NCBI RefSeq assembly: GCF_000828615.1
Contig: NZ_AP012273.1
Location: forward strand, 1,302,001-1,366,000
Length of the DNA: 64,000 nucleotides
Direction of reading: 5' to 3'
Source of the DNA: Thiolapillus brandeum
GTDB lineage: Bacteria > Pseudomonadota > Gammaproteobacteria > Chromatiales > Chromatiaceae
This document shows, one piece after another, positions 43,594-52,779 of the stretch; position 1 is the stretch's first letter, and the number at the start of each line of letters is the position of its first letter. The notes below the pieces were generated by a model that worked only from the letters and a program-made list of their open reading frames with translations, was not told the DNA's origin and made no database searches. The position numbers and the translations under genes were made by a program.

Positions 43594-45240
43594 ATGTCTG
43601 AAATGTATTGTGAGATCGTTCTCTTTCATGAGAATCCGGAAGCCGTCCGTGCCCTGAAAACACTGTTTTCACCATTGCAGGAATCCAGGGAAACGGAGTT
43701 TGGTGAATACCACATCGAGAGTGGCATGATTGCAGAACATGTGATCATCGCATATCCCGTCGGATTGCTGGACAGTGACAAATTGATGGATGTGCTGTCG
43801 GCTTGTGATCCCGACTGGCTTTATGTGAGTGTCCATGATTCCGGGGTGGGGCATGAGGAAACCTGGTGTTTCAGAAAGGGGCACAGGAAAACCACACAAA
43901 AAACCCTGCTCAAGGCAGTGCGGGAACGCTCGGAAGAGGCTGACCTTTATTTCTCCATCGCCAATCAGGAGAAGGAGCGGTTGGGTGAATTGTTGAAGCA
44001 GGGGATATTCGATCCGGGCATGAAGATTGATGGAACGCCGCTGTTTTATCACGTCATGGCTATTGGCGGCCTTGGTTTGCTGAAATTGGCCATCAGGCAG
44101 GGGGCTGATATTCATGCCCTGGTGGAAAGGGATCACTGGATAGAAGTGGGTGATCAGATTCCTTTCCAGGCTATTCAGGGCATGAATCTGTTGAGTATCG
44201 CCATAGGCATCAATGAGGCGCCCATTGTGAAGTTTCTCCTGAACTCGGGCATCGATGTCAATGCCGCGGACAGGAATGGGGATTCGCCTCTTAATATCGC
44301 CGCAAAAGACAGGCTGGGACACAAGTTTATCGAGCCCTTGGTCAACGAAGGAGGAGATATCAATCATGAAAACAGAGCCGGATATACGCCACTGTTTTCC
44401 CTGCTTGAAGACAGAGAGTACAACGCCAAAAAAATGCTTGCCGTAGCCGGGAAATGGATTGAATTGGGCGCGGATATTCGGCACCAGAGCAGCAATGGCC
44501 TCAATGCCTTGTGGCTGGTTCTGAACAAATCTCCGGAGGTCGTCGATTTCGTGCGGAGCCAGGGCGTTACGGAGTATCGCGTGCCGGATGGTTATTATGA
44601 TGGTATGGGGCTGAATGAATGCCTGGGAAAAGCCATGACCATCAATGACGTCAATACATTCGAACAGCGCCTGGATGTGGATGCACTGGACAAAAGTGTT
44701 CAAGCCAGCCTGCTGCACGATGCTGCTTACCAAGGCCGAATGGAGATTATAAGAATCATGCTCGAACAGGGTATAAAACCCTATCTTATGGACAGGGATC
44801 TGTTTTTTGCGCACCAGAAGGCCAGGGAATCCGGCAACAGGGCGGTGGCCGACTACCTCAAGGCAGAAACGGCCGGGTTTCTGGAAGAGGCCAAAAGCAG
44901 GATCAAAACAGCCCGCCCCCTGTATGACAGCCTCATGGTGGCTTTTGAGACTGTTACGAAGATGGTATCGGAATCACAGGGGGAAACCGGGAGCAGGGAT
45001 TTGTCCCCTCTGGAGATGTTCCAGGAGCATCCCTTCATGCAGCGACTGAAGAGTGAGCAACTGGAATTTCAGGCAGGCAAGGCGGTTTCATGCAAAGGTG
45101 AAAGGCTGACGACCAAGGTCAATGATGAATTCGAGGTGATCTTCCAAAGAGGTGATCCGGAATTTGGAATGGCCGTAAAAATCAGCACCAACGGCAAACC
45201 GAAGATTCTGGATATTGGCAAGGTGAAATATGCTGCCTGA
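43594..45240 (+). CDS. Ankyrin-repeat-like protein of unknown function
   Basis: A 548-aa cytoplasmic protein with no signal peptide or membrane helix. Residues about 1-115 form an alpha/beta domain with no family I recognise. Residues about 125-430 contain ankyrin-like units: GTPLFYHVMAIGGLGLLKLAIRQGADIHA, then NLLSIAIGINEAPIVKFLLNSGIDVNA, GDSPLNIAAKD, GYTPLFSLLED and LLHDAAYQGRMEIIRIMLEQG (each given in part). The C-terminal about 120 residues are predicted helical, then a small beta domain (KVNDEFEVIFQRGDPEFG). A RBS (TGAGGA) precedes the ATG. It stands alone between the nuo terminator and a hairpin. Ankyrin proteins bind other proteins; the partner is unknown. Confidence 0.75.
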   Translation: MSEMYCEIVLFHENPEAVRALKTLFSPLQESRETEFGEYHIESGMIAEHVIIAYPVGLLDSDKLMDVLSACDPDWLYVSVHDSGVGHEETWCFRKGHRKTTQKTLLKAVRERSEEADLYFSIANQEKERLGELLKQGIFDPGMKIDGTPLFYHVMAIGGLGLLKLAIRQGADIHALVERDHWIEVGDQIPFQAIQGMNLLSIAIGINEAPIVKFLLNSGIDVNAADRNGDSPLNIAAKDRLGHKFIEPLVNEGGDINHENRAGYTPLFSLLEDREYNAKKMLAVAGKWIELGADIRHQSSNGLNALWLVLNKSPEVVDFVRSQGVTEYRVPDGYYDGMGLNECLGKAMTINDVNTFEQRLDVDALDKSVQASLLHDAAYQGRMEIIRIMLEQGIKPYLMDRDLFFAHQKARESGNRAVADYLKAETAGFLEEAKSRIKTARPLYDSLMVAFETVTKMVSESQGETGSRDLSPLEMFQEHPFMQRLKSEQLEFQAGKAVSCKGERLTTKVNDEFEVIFQRGDPEFGMAVKISTNGKPKILDIGKVKYAA

Positions 45241-45249
45241 AGCAATATG

Positions 45250-45285
45250 TCCCGGGATTCAAGGCAGTATCCCTGAATCCCGGGA
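45250..45285. terminator. Bidirectional hairpin between convergent genes
   Basis: TCCCGGGATTCA (45250-45261) pairs perfectly with TGAATCCCGGGA (45274-45285) around a 12-nt loop. No T-tract on either side, so it may be a weak or Rho-assisted terminator. Confidence 0.5.
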
Positions 45286-45300
45286 TGGTGGTTCGGTGAG

Positions 45301-46332
45301 TTACTGGTCGATACGATTCAGTTCCACCCGCCGGTTCCGGGCCATGCCCTCCGGGGTGTCATTGCCGGCGATGGGGCGTTCTTCACCATAGCCCCGGGCA
45401 ATGAGATTGTCGGCCTTTACGCCGTGATCCACCAGATATTTCATGACGGCTATGGCCCGGCGCTCGCTCAGTTTCTTGTTGTAGGCATCGTCACCACGGC
45501 TGTCGGTGTGGCCGGAGACTTCCAGTTTTACTTCCGGATGAGCCTTGAGGGTATTGACCACGCGATCCAGAATGGCGATTGAATCGTCGGTCAGCTTGTC
45601 GGAATCCGTGTGGAAATTGACGCCGCGCAGAATCATGGCGTCCGTATCCTGGCAGCCGAAGGCATTGACCTTGACCCCGGCAGGAGTATTGGCGCAGAGG
45701 TCCGAGAGATTGTCCACACCGTCTTTGTCATCGTCGGTACTGGCTGGCGCGGGAGCAGGTTCCGGCGCTTGTTGCGGTTCCTGAACCCCGGGAGCGGCGA
45801 ACAGGGGGAGTGCCGGAGTATCCCACCAGGAGTTGCGGAGTTGATGGTATCCGTTGCCACGGCCATGGCCGGACATATTGCCACCAAAGTCGAAATTCAT
45901 ATTGCCATTACCATTCCCGTCCATGAGTCCATCCATGGGGCCCCAGTCGCTGCGGTGGCCCCAAGGCATGTAGTTGCGGCCATAGGGGGTATTCCAGGCT
46001 GGAGCAGGATAGTAGGGGTAGGGACGTTGAGCAGGAACAGGGGCAGGGAAGCGCTGGTTGTTCGTGCCGGGTGCCCGGGGAGCATCAGAAGGGGTAACCT
46101 GGCTTTGCATGGGGCGTGACAATGGTGATTGAGGACGCATCCATGCAGGGGCCTGGCCCATGGGATGGTACAGGCGACTGCGCCTTTCCATCACCCAGGC
46201 TGGTGGTGTGGGCATCTGATGGGTTGAATTGCCGGCTGCTTTACAGTCCTGCTGTGCCAGTGCCGGAGCAGTGAATACAAAGGGGCTGGATACAGATATG
46301 ATGGCGGCGATTGCCTTGTTTACGGTCTTCAT
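45301..46332 (-). CDS. OmpA-family outer-membrane/peptidoglycan-associated protein
   Basis: A 343-aa exported protein. Signal peptide about 1-26 (to APALAQ). The middle (about 35-200) is Pro/Met/Asn/Gly-rich low complexity instead of a beta-barrel. A thrombospondin-3-type calcium-binding stretch (DDDKDGVDNLSDLC) precedes the OmpA-like peptidoglycan-binding domain: NFHTDSDKLTDDS, VSGHTDSRGDDAYNKKLSERRA, GYGEERPIAGNDTPEGMARNRRVE (part). Start MKTVNKAIAA at 46332 is preceded by GGAGGA; the frame runs another 47 codons upstream, without a signal-peptide pattern. Likely tethers the envelope to the cell wall. Confidence 0.88.
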   Translation of the reverse strand: MKTVNKAIAAIISVSSPFVFTAPALAQQDCKAAGNSTHQMPTPPAWVMERRSRLYHPMGQAPAWMRPQSPLSRPMQSQVTPSDAPRAPGTNNQRFPAPVPAQRPYPYYPAPAWNTPYGRNYMPWGHRSDWGPMDGLMDGNGNGNMNFDFGGNMSGHGRGNGYHQLRNSWWDTPALPLFAAPGVQEPQQAPEPAPAPASTDDDKDGVDNLSDLCANTPAGVKVNAFGCQDTDAMILRGVNFHTDSDKLTDDSIAILDRVVNTLKAHPEVKLEVSGHTDSRGDDAYNKKLSERRAIAVMKYLVDHGVKADNLIARGYGEERPIAGNDTPEGMARNRRVELNRIDQ

Positions 46333-46597
46333 TTGATGTCCTCCGCAGGATGGTTCTGTTTGTAGTGAAACTCCAGGAGCAGGTACTACCAGTACATGAC
46401 AGCACCGGAGATATACAACTTTTGTATGCCGATACAAACTGCGGATCAGGCAACACCTGAAGAATATTAGCATATTCTAATATGAATCACAACTGCCGGT
46501 TCAGGATGGGTTAAGGCAGTCTGCAGCAGACTCTTCTACAAGGAGTCCGGCCAATTGGCATAATAGGGCATGAATTCGTTCATGCCAGGTTGCTTAT

Positions 46598-46915
46598 ATG
46601 AATGCTCAAATCAAGAATTGCCTGATGGTGCTGTTGACAATATTGTGCCTTTGGTCGTTTTCAGCCATGGCCGGGGGCAGGGAGAGTGGAAGGAAGCCCG
46701 ACCATCATTACAAAGCCGAGGCTGCCATGCGGAAGAAGGAATTCCGCCGAGGCATCAGTCTGGACGAGGCAGTGAGCCGGGTGAGAGCAGAAACCTCTGG
46801 TCGGGTTCTGTCAGTCCAGGAACTGGATTCGGAGTATCGGGTTTGCCTGTTGACTCCGGACGGTGTGGTCAGGCGCCTGCGCATCGATCCGGCAACCGGC
46901 GAAATACTGCGGTAG
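46598..46915 (+). CDS. Small exported PepSY-domain protein
   Basis: A 105-aa protein with a signal peptide (LMVLLTILCLWSFSAMA) and one PepSY-type domain (ISLDEAVSRVRAETSGRVLSVQ, then VRRLRIDPATGEIL). PepSY proteins are often encoded beside two-component systems and may modulate the sensor or peptidases. It lies 10 nt before the response-regulator gene and divergent from the OmpA-family gene over a 265-nt region where I see no definite promoter. Confidence 0.82.
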   Translation: MNAQIKNCLMVLLTILCLWSFSAMAGGRESGRKPDHHYKAEAAMRKKEFRRGISLDEAVSRVRAETSGRVLSVQELDSEYRVCLLTPDGVVRRLRIDPATGEILR

Positions 46916-46925
46916 TCCCTGCATC

Positions 46926-47612
46926 ATGCATTTACTGTTGATAGAAGATGATGCCCCTTTGCGGGGACAACTGGCCCGTCAGCTGGAAACCAGTGGCTAT
47001 GCCGTGGCGAAGGCCGACAATGGTGCCGAAGGCCTGTACCTGGGAAGAGAGTTACCCCTGGATATTGCTATTGTGGATCTGGGGTTGCCTGATATTTCCG
47101 GCATGGAGATTATCCGCACCCTGCGCGAGGAAGGTCGCGACTTCCCCATTCTCATTCTTACTGCCCGGGGACGCTGGGAGGAGAAGGTGGAAGGACTGGA
47201 GGCCGGTGCTGACGACTACCTGGTCAAACCCTTTCAGATTGAGGAACTGCTGGCGCGCCTGAATGCCTTGTTGCGCCGTAGTGGTGGTTGGGCCAGCCCG
47301 GTATTGTCTTTCGCTCCTCTGGAACTGGATACCATGGCCCAGCAGGTGCAGGTGGATGGCAAGCCTGTGGCGCTGACGGCCTATGAATACAGGGTACTGG
47401 AGTATCTGGCGGTGCATGCCGGAAAAGTGATTTCCAAGAGTGAGCTGACCGAGCATATCTACGACCAGGACTATGACCGGGATAGTAATGTGCTGGAGGT
47501 ATTGCTCAGCCGGTTGCGGCGCAAGTTGGACCCTGACGGGGATATCCAGCCCATAGAGACACTGCGGGGTCGAGGTTACCGTTTCAGTCTGAAGAAAACC
47601 AGGAACTCATGA
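46926..47612 (+). CDS. OmpR/PhoP-family response regulator
   Basis: A 228-aa DNA-binding regulator. Receiver domain with acidic pocket E7-D8-D9, phosphorylated Asp51 in IVDLGLPD, Thr in LILTARG and Lys in YLVKPF; C-terminal winged helix with LTAYEYRVLEYLAVHAG and NVLEVLLSRLRRKLD and RGRGYRF. Start MHLLLIEDD at 46926; the frame extends 21 codons upstream inside the PepSY gene. It overlaps the sensor kinase gene by 4 nt. Confidence 0.93.
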   Translation: MHLLLIEDDAPLRGQLARQLETSGYAVAKADNGAEGLYLGRELPLDIAIVDLGLPDISGMEIIRTLREEGRDFPILILTARGRWEEKVEGLEAGADDYLVKPFQIEELLARLNALLRRSGGWASPVLSFAPLELDTMAQQVQVDGKPVALTAYEYRVLEYLAVHAGKVISKSELTEHIYDQDYDRDSNVLEVLLSRLRRKLDPDGDIQPIETLRGRGYRFSLKKTRNS

Positions 47613-48937
47613 ATTCCATCCATTCCCGCCTTCTTGCTGCGGCGACCCTGGTACTGGCAGGCTTCCTTGTTGCCACGGGTGTGGCCCTGGAACAGGGTTT
47701 TCGTGCCGGGTTGGAGGGTGCCCTGAAGGACAAGTTGCAGTCCGTGATCTATGGGTTGCTGGCAGCCGCAGATGTGGATGACAAGGGCCGCATGATGCTG
47801 TCTGAGCGTCTGGCAGAGCCGCGTTTTTCCAGCCCGGATTCCGGTCTGTATGCCCTGGTGCTCACGGAACAGGGGAAACTCTTCTGGCGTTCGCCATCCT
47901 CTCTGGGCAGGAGCCTGCCGGAAATCCGGTTCCTGCCGCCAGGAAAAAACGCCTTTGCCCGCCGTGATGGCTGGTTCATTTTTTCCCAGGGTATTGGCTG
48001 GGAGGATGACAAGGGAAGCACCCGGCGATACACCTATGTAGTTGCCGAGGATTCTGGCGGGTTCGAAGAACAGATGCAGGCGTTTCGCATCAACCTTTGG
48101 TCCTGGCTGGGGGGAATGGCACTGGTGTTGCTGTTGGTTCAGGGATTGATACTGCGCTGGGGACTGCGTCCGCTGCGCGTAGTGGAGAAGGATCTGGAAG
48201 ATATACGGGAGGGCCTGCGATCCCGCCTGGAAGGTGACTATCCCCGGGAGTTACAGGGTCTGGTTTCCAGTCTCAACAACCTGATGGAGCATGCCGGCGC
48301 TGTGCAGGAACGCTATCGCACCAGCCTGGATGATCTGGCTCACAGCCTGAAAACACCCATGGCCTACCTCAAGAGCGTGGTGCAGGATCGGGAAATCTCC
48401 TGCGATCAATTGCGTAGAATTGCCGATGAGCAGCTGCGGCGCCTGGATCATATTATCGAACATCAACTGCGTCGCGCCGCAGTTTCCGCGCGATCCACCC
48501 TGACGGCGCCGGTTGCTGTCGCCCCGGTTATCGAACGCTTGTTGGCCACTCTGGACAAGATTTATGCGGACAAACACCTGCAGGTGGTGCGGCACCTGGC
48601 TCCTCAAGCGGTATTTCGCGGAGATGAAGCCGACCTAATGGAGATGCTTGGCAACCTCCTGGAAAATGCCTTCAAGTACGGGCAGGGCCAGGTTGTTGTC
48701 AGCGCTGAGCATCGGGACGGTTTACGCCTGGTCATCGAGGATGATGGCCCCGGCATTACGCCGGAGGTTTGGCCTCAGGTTTTGCGCCGGGGGCAGCGGG
48801 CGGATGAAGCCCGCCCGGGGCAGGGCATTGGTCTCACCGTGTCCCGGGAGATCATCACCCTCTACGGGGGCAGCCTGGAAGCCGGGCGATCCACCATCGG
48901 CGGATTGAAACTCACCATCATTCTTCCTGAGGCATGA
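47609..48937 (+). CDS. PhoQ-like sensor histidine kinase
   Basis: A 442-aa membrane kinase. Two helices (about 8-28 and 163-183) bracket a periplasmic sensor of about 135 residues; a HAMP-like linker follows. The phosphorylated His245 lies in DLAHSLKTP; ATP-binding boxes are NLLENAFKYG, EDDGPGI and GQGIGLTVS. The DLAHSLKTP box is typical of PhoQ-type kinases. The signal sensed cannot be told from the sequence. Coupled to the regulator by an ATGA overlap. Confidence 0.93.
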   Translation: MNSIHSRLLAAATLVLAGFLVATGVALEQGFRAGLEGALKDKLQSVIYGLLAAADVDDKGRMMLSERLAEPRFSSPDSGLYALVLTEQGKLFWRSPSSLGRSLPEIRFLPPGKNAFARRDGWFIFSQGIGWEDDKGSTRRYTYVVAEDSGGFEEQMQAFRINLWSWLGGMALVLLLVQGLILRWGLRPLRVVEKDLEDIREGLRSRLEGDYPRELQGLVSSLNNLMEHAGAVQERYRTSLDDLAHSLKTPMAYLKSVVQDREISCDQLRRIADEQLRRLDHIIEHQLRRAAVSARSTLTAPVAVAPVIERLLATLDKIYADKHLQVVRHLAPQAVFRGDEADLMEMLGNLLENAFKYGQGQVVVSAEHRDGLRLVIEDDGPGITPEVWPQVLRRGQRADEARPGQGIGLTVSREIITLYGGSLEAGRSTIGGLKLTIILPEA

Positions 48938-49183
48938 TCAATGGCGATTGTCGTAGCGTATGCCCCGGCGGGTATCTTCGATAGCGGCGCGTACATGCCT
49001 TAGAGCGGCTGCACGGTGCCCCCCCTTGTCGTGGCTGGCATTCTCCAGGGCACGTTCTGCCACCAGTAGTGCTTCGAGCGCCTTTTCCATGGCTGGTTGA
49101 TACTCTGCTGTACTCAGATTGCTGCAACCCATGAGTAAAATCGTAGCGGTGATGGTGAGTTTGTTTCTGATTGCATTGGACAT
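48938..49183 (-). CDS. Small putative lipoprotein
   Basis: An 81-aa protein with a lipoprotein signal: a short basic start, hydrophobic core and lipobox LLMGC (Cys20). The mature part is helical (EKALEALLVAERALENASHD, RAAALRHVRAAIEDTRRGI). AAAGGAG lies 7 nt upstream of the ATG. It ends directly after the histidine-kinase stop on the other strand. No family recognised. Confidence 0.7.
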   Translation of the reverse strand: MSNAIRNKLTITATILLMGCSNLSTAEYQPAMEKALEALLVAERALENASHDKGGHRAAALRHVRAAIEDTRRGIRYDNRH

Positions 49184-49330
49184 TGAATGTCTCCTTTCCT
49201 GGTTTGATATCCCTGATAACGTCCCTGGGGGTGAAGTGGTTGACCGGATGGAAACAGCTCCCTGTAGTAGAGCTGCTATTGATGCAGGTCAGACAGACTG
49301 AAGATTATCTGTTAGCGGGCCGACAATCCC

Positions 49331-50176
49331 ATGCATGAGAGATGGCATCAGGCGGTTGCTATTGTTAGGATTCCGTTTTTTCTGAGCCGGGAGTTCCGTT
49401 TGTTGAAAAGCTTATTTGAACATATTTTTCTTGTCATTCTTTCCTGTTTACTGCTCATTTTTCCTCTGAGCGTTTCCGCGCTTACCATGGGTGATGCCAT
49501 TGGCAAGGCCGGTCAACAGCGCATGCTTAGCCAGCGTATGGTTAAAGCCTATGCGCTCATCGGCCAGGGGAAGATGCTCAGTGCCGTAAAACAGATGGAT
49601 GACACCATCAAACAGTTCAACAGCAATCTGGAGCAATTGAATGATTTTGTCAAAACCCCCCAGGAGAAGAAGGTTATTGGCAAAATCAACCGCCTTTGGT
49701 TCGCCTACAACCTTCTGGTCGAAACCAGGCCCAATACTGCCCAGGCGAACCAGGTCAACGCGATTGCGGACAAAATGCTCAAGTTTTCCGATCAGCTTAC
49801 CCACCTGCTGGAGAAACGTGCGGGTACCAGCAAGGGAAAGCTCATCAATCTTGCAGACCGCCAGCGCATGTTGTCGCAACGTATCGCCAAGTATTATGTG
49901 TTTAAGGCCTGGGGGCTGGATAACGAGGCTTACAGCAAGGAATACGATACGGCAGTGCAGGAATTCAGCGACGCGTTGAATACTTTGAAGAAGGCGCCAG
50001 AGAATACGTCTGATATCAATGCGGCTTTGGCCAAGGTAGAGAAGGACTGGAATACGTTTAAAGTCAGTTTCAAGCTCAGAGGCGGGCAGTTCGTTCCTTC
50101 CCTGGTGACCCGATCCCTTGACAAGATTCTGGGGCAGATGGATTACATCACTGCCCTGTATGTCGGAATCAAGTGA
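49331..50176 (+). CDS. PilJ/type IV pili chemotaxis-transducer N-terminal-domain protein
   Basis: A 281-aa exported protein with one hydrophobic segment (about 30-50, signal peptide or anchor) and two copies of the PilJ-type motif: GQQRMLSQRMVK (61-72) and DRQRMLSQRIAK (176-187), separated by a helical bundle. It matches the sensory N-terminal domain of PilJ-like chemoreceptors, but no HAMP or signalling domain follows, so it is a stand-alone periplasmic sensor. Start uncertain: ATG at 49331, or TTG at 49400/49403 behind GGGAG, which gives a more typical signal peptide. A terminator follows 20 nt after the stop. Confidence 0.82.
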   Translation: MHERWHQAVAIVRIPFFLSREFRLLKSLFEHIFLVILSCLLLIFPLSVSALTMGDAIGKAGQQRMLSQRMVKAYALIGQGKMLSAVKQMDDTIKQFNSNLEQLNDFVKTPQEKKVIGKINRLWFAYNLLVETRPNTAQANQVNAIADKMLKFSDQLTHLLEKRAGTSKGKLINLADRQRMLSQRIAKYYVFKAWGLDNEAYSKEYDTAVQEFSDALNTLKKAPENTSDINAALAKVEKDWNTFKVSFKLRGGQFVPSLVTRSLDKILGQMDYITALYVGIK

Positions 50177-50196
50177 GCTGAACCCTTGGCAGGGTG

Positions 50197-50226
50197 TTGA
50201 AAAAGCCTTTCTGAGGGCTTTTTCAA
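50197..50226. terminator. Bidirectional terminator between PilJ-domain gene and sufE
   Basis: TTGAAAAAGCC (50197-50207) pairs with GGCTTTTTCAA (50216-50226) with an 8-nt loop; A- and T-runs are inside the stem ends, so it can act on both strands. Confidence 0.72.
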
Positions 50227-50259
50227 TTCTGAAAGACGGAAATGCGATTTTGTCTTTTC

Positions 50260-50292
50260 CCCTTTTCAATGATCTATGGCCATTGAAAAGGG
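50260..50292. repeat. Second inverted repeat in the same intergenic region
   Basis: CCCTTTTCAATG (50260-50271) pairs with CATTGAAAAGGG (50281-50292) around a 9-nt loop. No T-tract follows on either strand. It may support termination of the suf transcript. Confidence 0.5.
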
Positions 50293-50354
50293 CTGCGCCA
50301 TCCTGTGCGAGACCAGTCTGATGAAAAACGCTGTTGCAGGCCCTGGTGATTCCT

Positions 50355-50774
50355 TCAGTCCGCCAGAGAAGCAGCCTTTTCCTTCATCAGTTCCACCAGG
50401 GCGTAGATGCCGAAGTGGCGGTTGGGGGAAAGGTGCTCATCCAGTTTCAGACGGCGGAAAAATTCATCGACATCGAGTGCCTGGATTTCTTCTGCGCTCC
50501 TGCCGTCAAGCAGCTGAATCAATAGGGCCAGTACACCCTTGATAATGCTGGTATCACAATCGCCATAAAAGTGGATACGGTGGGGATCCTGCTCGTCACG
50601 GTAAGCGCTGACCCAGACCTGGCTCATGCAGCCCTTGACCTTGTTGTCATCGGTCTTCAGGGAGTCAGGCATGGGAGGTAGTTTTTCCCCCAGCTCCACC
50701 AGGTACTGATAGCGCTGATCCCAATCTCCAAGAATCTCGAAGATATCGACAATTTCATCCAGATTCATACTCAT
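50355..50774 (-). CDS. sufE: Cysteine desulfuration protein SufE
   Basis: A 139-aa sulfur-acceptor protein that takes persulfide sulfur from the desulfurase SufS and passes it to SufBCD. The acceptor cysteine is in KVKGCMSQVWV. Conserved C-terminal HFGIYALVELMKEKA region. Overlaps the preceding A-type carrier gene by 4 nt and is last in the suf operon. Its partner sufS is not in the window. Confidence 0.94.
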   Translation of the reverse strand: MSMNLDEIVDIFEILGDWDQRYQYLVELGEKLPPMPDSLKTDDNKVKGCMSQVWVSAYRDEQDPHRIHFYGDCDTSIIKGVLALLIQLLDGRSAEEIQALDVDEFFRRLKLDEHLSPNRHFGIYALVELMKEKAASLAD

Positions 50775-51097
50775 ACGGCAAAAGACTCTCCGCAGCCACA
50801 GGTGTCGGTAACATTGGGATTGTGAAACTCGAAACCTTCGTTGAGGAGGTTGTTCTTCACGAAGTCCACTACCAGACCATCGATGCGGGGCAGGCTTTCC
50901 GCATCCACAAGAATCCTGATGCCATGGCTGTCGAAGACCTGGTCGTCTTCACCAATGGCATGGGCGTAGTCCACCACATAGGCGAATCCCGTGCAGCCTG
51001 CCGCTTTGGTTCCCAGGCGTAGCCCGATGGCGTCTGGCTGGTTTGCGAGCATCTTCTTTACATGCGCTGCGGCATTGTCGGTCAGTTGTACGCTCAT
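50771..51097 (-). CDS. A-type Fe-S carrier (SufA/IscA family)
   Basis: A 108-aa Fe-S carrier or scaffold with the three conserved cysteines: one in GCTGFAY and two in the C-terminal CGCGES. Position inside the suf operon favours SufA as the role, but IscA/ErpA cannot be separated by sequence alone here, so I give no symbol. It lies 81 nt after sufT, the widest gap in the operon. Confidence 0.92.
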   Translation of the reverse strand: MSVQLTDNAAAHVKKMLANQPDAIGLRLGTKAAGCTGFAYVVDYAHAIGEDDQVFDSHGIRILVDAESLPRIDGLVVDFVKNNLLNEGFEFHNPNVTDTCGCGESFAV

Positions 51098-51178
51098 AAT
51101 GTTCTCCAGAAAGTTGGTGCCGGTATTGGGTGGTGCAATTCGCTGTGCTCATGGCGCCCTACGGAAAACCACCATCCA

Positions 51179-51493
51179 TCACATCAACCCCAGCTGCAAC
51201 CGGGCTTCCTCGCTCATGCGCTCCTGGCTCCAGGGCGGATCCCAGACCAGTTCCACTTCTGCATCGCTGATGCCTTCGACGGCCTTTGCGGCCTGTTCCA
51301 CCTGGCCGGGCAGGATGCCTGCTACGGGACAGGCCGGGGCCGTGAGGGTCATGAGAATACGGGCCTTGCCCCCGTCGTCCACGTCAATATCATAAATCAG
51401 CCCAAGGTCATGGATATTGACCGGGATTTCCGGATCGTAAACCTGCTTCAGGGCTTCGATGATATCGGCTTTTGGGTCATTTTGGTCCATCAC
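51179..51493 (-). CDS. sufT: SUF-associated DUF59/MIP18-family protein (SufT-like)
   Basis: A 104-aa protein of the DUF59 family. Signature YDPEIPVNIHDLGLIYDI and a conserved cysteine in TLTAPACPVAG. SufT proteins assist maturation of Fe-S proteins under high demand. ATG overlaps the sufD stop by 4 nt. Confidence 0.92.
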   Translation of the reverse strand: MMDQNDPKADIIEALKQVYDPEIPVNIHDLGLIYDIDVDDGGKARILMTLTAPACPVAGILPGQVEQAAKAVEGISDAEVELVWDPPWSQERMSEEARLQLGLM

Positions 51494-52779
51494 AGGCTAT
51501 CCAATGTTTTCAACAGGCGTTCTGCGGATTGTTCCCGCAGTTCGGGCAGGTGTATATGATCGATGATCTCTCCGGCAAAACCCTGGCACAGGAGTTGGAT
51601 GGCCCGCTGTTCTTCGATACCCCGGGTGCGCAGATAGAAGAGCTGCCGGGGATCGAGCTGGCCCACAGTGGTACCGTGGCTACATTTTACGTCATCGGCG
51701 TAGATCTCCAGCTGGGGCTTGGTATCCACCTCGGCTTCCCGGCTCAAAAGCAGATTGTCATTGGTCAGCTGGGCATCCGTGCCCTGGGCGATCCGCTCCA
51801 CCAGGATGCGACCATCGAATACCGCGCGTCCCTTGCTGTGCAACAGTCCCTTGAACTGTTCGCGGCTTTGGCAACCGGGCTGGTCGTGATGCACGTCCAG
51901 GTGGAAGTCGCTGAGTTGTCCGTCTCCCACCAGGTAAAGGCCGCGCAGATCGCAACGGGCATGGGGCGCACCGAACCGGGTCTTGTATTCAGTACGTGCC
52001 CAGTGACCGCCAAAAGACAGGGTTATCCCATGGTAGTGGCTGTTGCCGCCTTGTTCCAGGTAGAGATTGCTCAGATGCCAGGCGGTTCTGGCTTCATCCT
52101 GCATACGGTAGTGGGCCAGTTGCGCCCCGGCTTCCAGGTGGATCTCGGTGATGCCATTGTGAAAATAGTCCTTGCCCTGGCCGGGCAGGAAATGCTCTAT
52201 CAGGGTCAGTTGGGCTTGCTGCCCCATCAGCACCAGATTGCGCGGCTGCGCCAGCACAGGGGTGTCGGAGGCACTGTTCAGGTAAAAGACTTCGATGGGA
52301 GTCTCCAGCACCAGATCGTCCGGGATTTCCAGAAACAGCCCGTCGTTGAGCAGTGCCGTATTCAGGGCAGTGAACAGGTTTTCTCCGGCATTCGCCAGGC
52401 GCCCCAGATGTTGCTTGACGGAAGCACGGTCCAGATGGTCTCGCAGGCTGCCCAACTGGATTTCCCGGGGCAGCTCATCTGTCCGGGACAGGCCGGGGGA
52501 GAACCAGCCGTCCACGAACACCAGCACATGGGGGCCGAGGGCCACTGGGGTTTCCAGGCCGCTGTCGTCCGGCGCCTGCACCACGGGGTTGAAGGCCTGC
52601 TGTTTGAGGAGGGTTTCCACCCGGCTGTAGCGCCAGGCTTCGAGCTTGCGCCGGGGCGGGGGAAGACTGGCGGCTTCCCCGGTGGCCTGGTGGCGCAACC
52701 TTGCTACCCAGTCGGCCGGGGCAGGCGCGCTGTCCCGGCCAAGAATGTCCAGCACCCAGTTGCTGCCTGATGTGCTCAT
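51490..52779 (-). CDS. sufD: Fe-S cluster assembly protein SufD
   Basis: A 429-aa beta-helix subunit of the SufBC2D scaffold. Family marks: [37 protein letters not shown] (part) near the C-terminus with the conserved His, and [10 protein letters not shown]. The N-terminal helical part ([14 protein letters not shown]) is normal. Overlaps both sufC and sufT. Confidence 0.95.
   Translation of the reverse strand: MSTSGSNWVLDILGRDSAPAPADWVARLRHQATGEAASLPPPRRKLEAWRYSRVETLLKQQAFNPVVQAPDDSGLETPVALGPHVLVFVDGWFSPGLSRTDELPREIQLGSLRDHLDRASVKQHLGRLANAGENLFTALNTALLNDGLFLEIPDDLVLETPIEVFYLNSASDTPVLAQPRNLVLMGQQAQLTLIEHFLPGQGKDYFHNGITEIHLEAGAQLAHYRMQDEARTAWHLSNLYLEQGGNSHYHGITLSFGGHWARTEYKTRFGAPHARCDLRGLYLVGDGQLSDFHLDVHHDQPGCQSREQFKGLLHSKGRAVFDGRILVERIAQGTDAQLTNDNLLLSREAEVDTKPQLEIYADDVKCSHGTTVGQLDPRQLFYLRTRGIEEQRAIQLLCQGFAGEIIDHIHLPELREQSAERLLKTLDSL

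Noticed and set aside
49119-49301. A 60-aa plus-strand frame with a hydrophobic start
   Set aside because: It overlaps the start of the small lipoprotein gene on the other strand, which has a lipobox and a good RBS.
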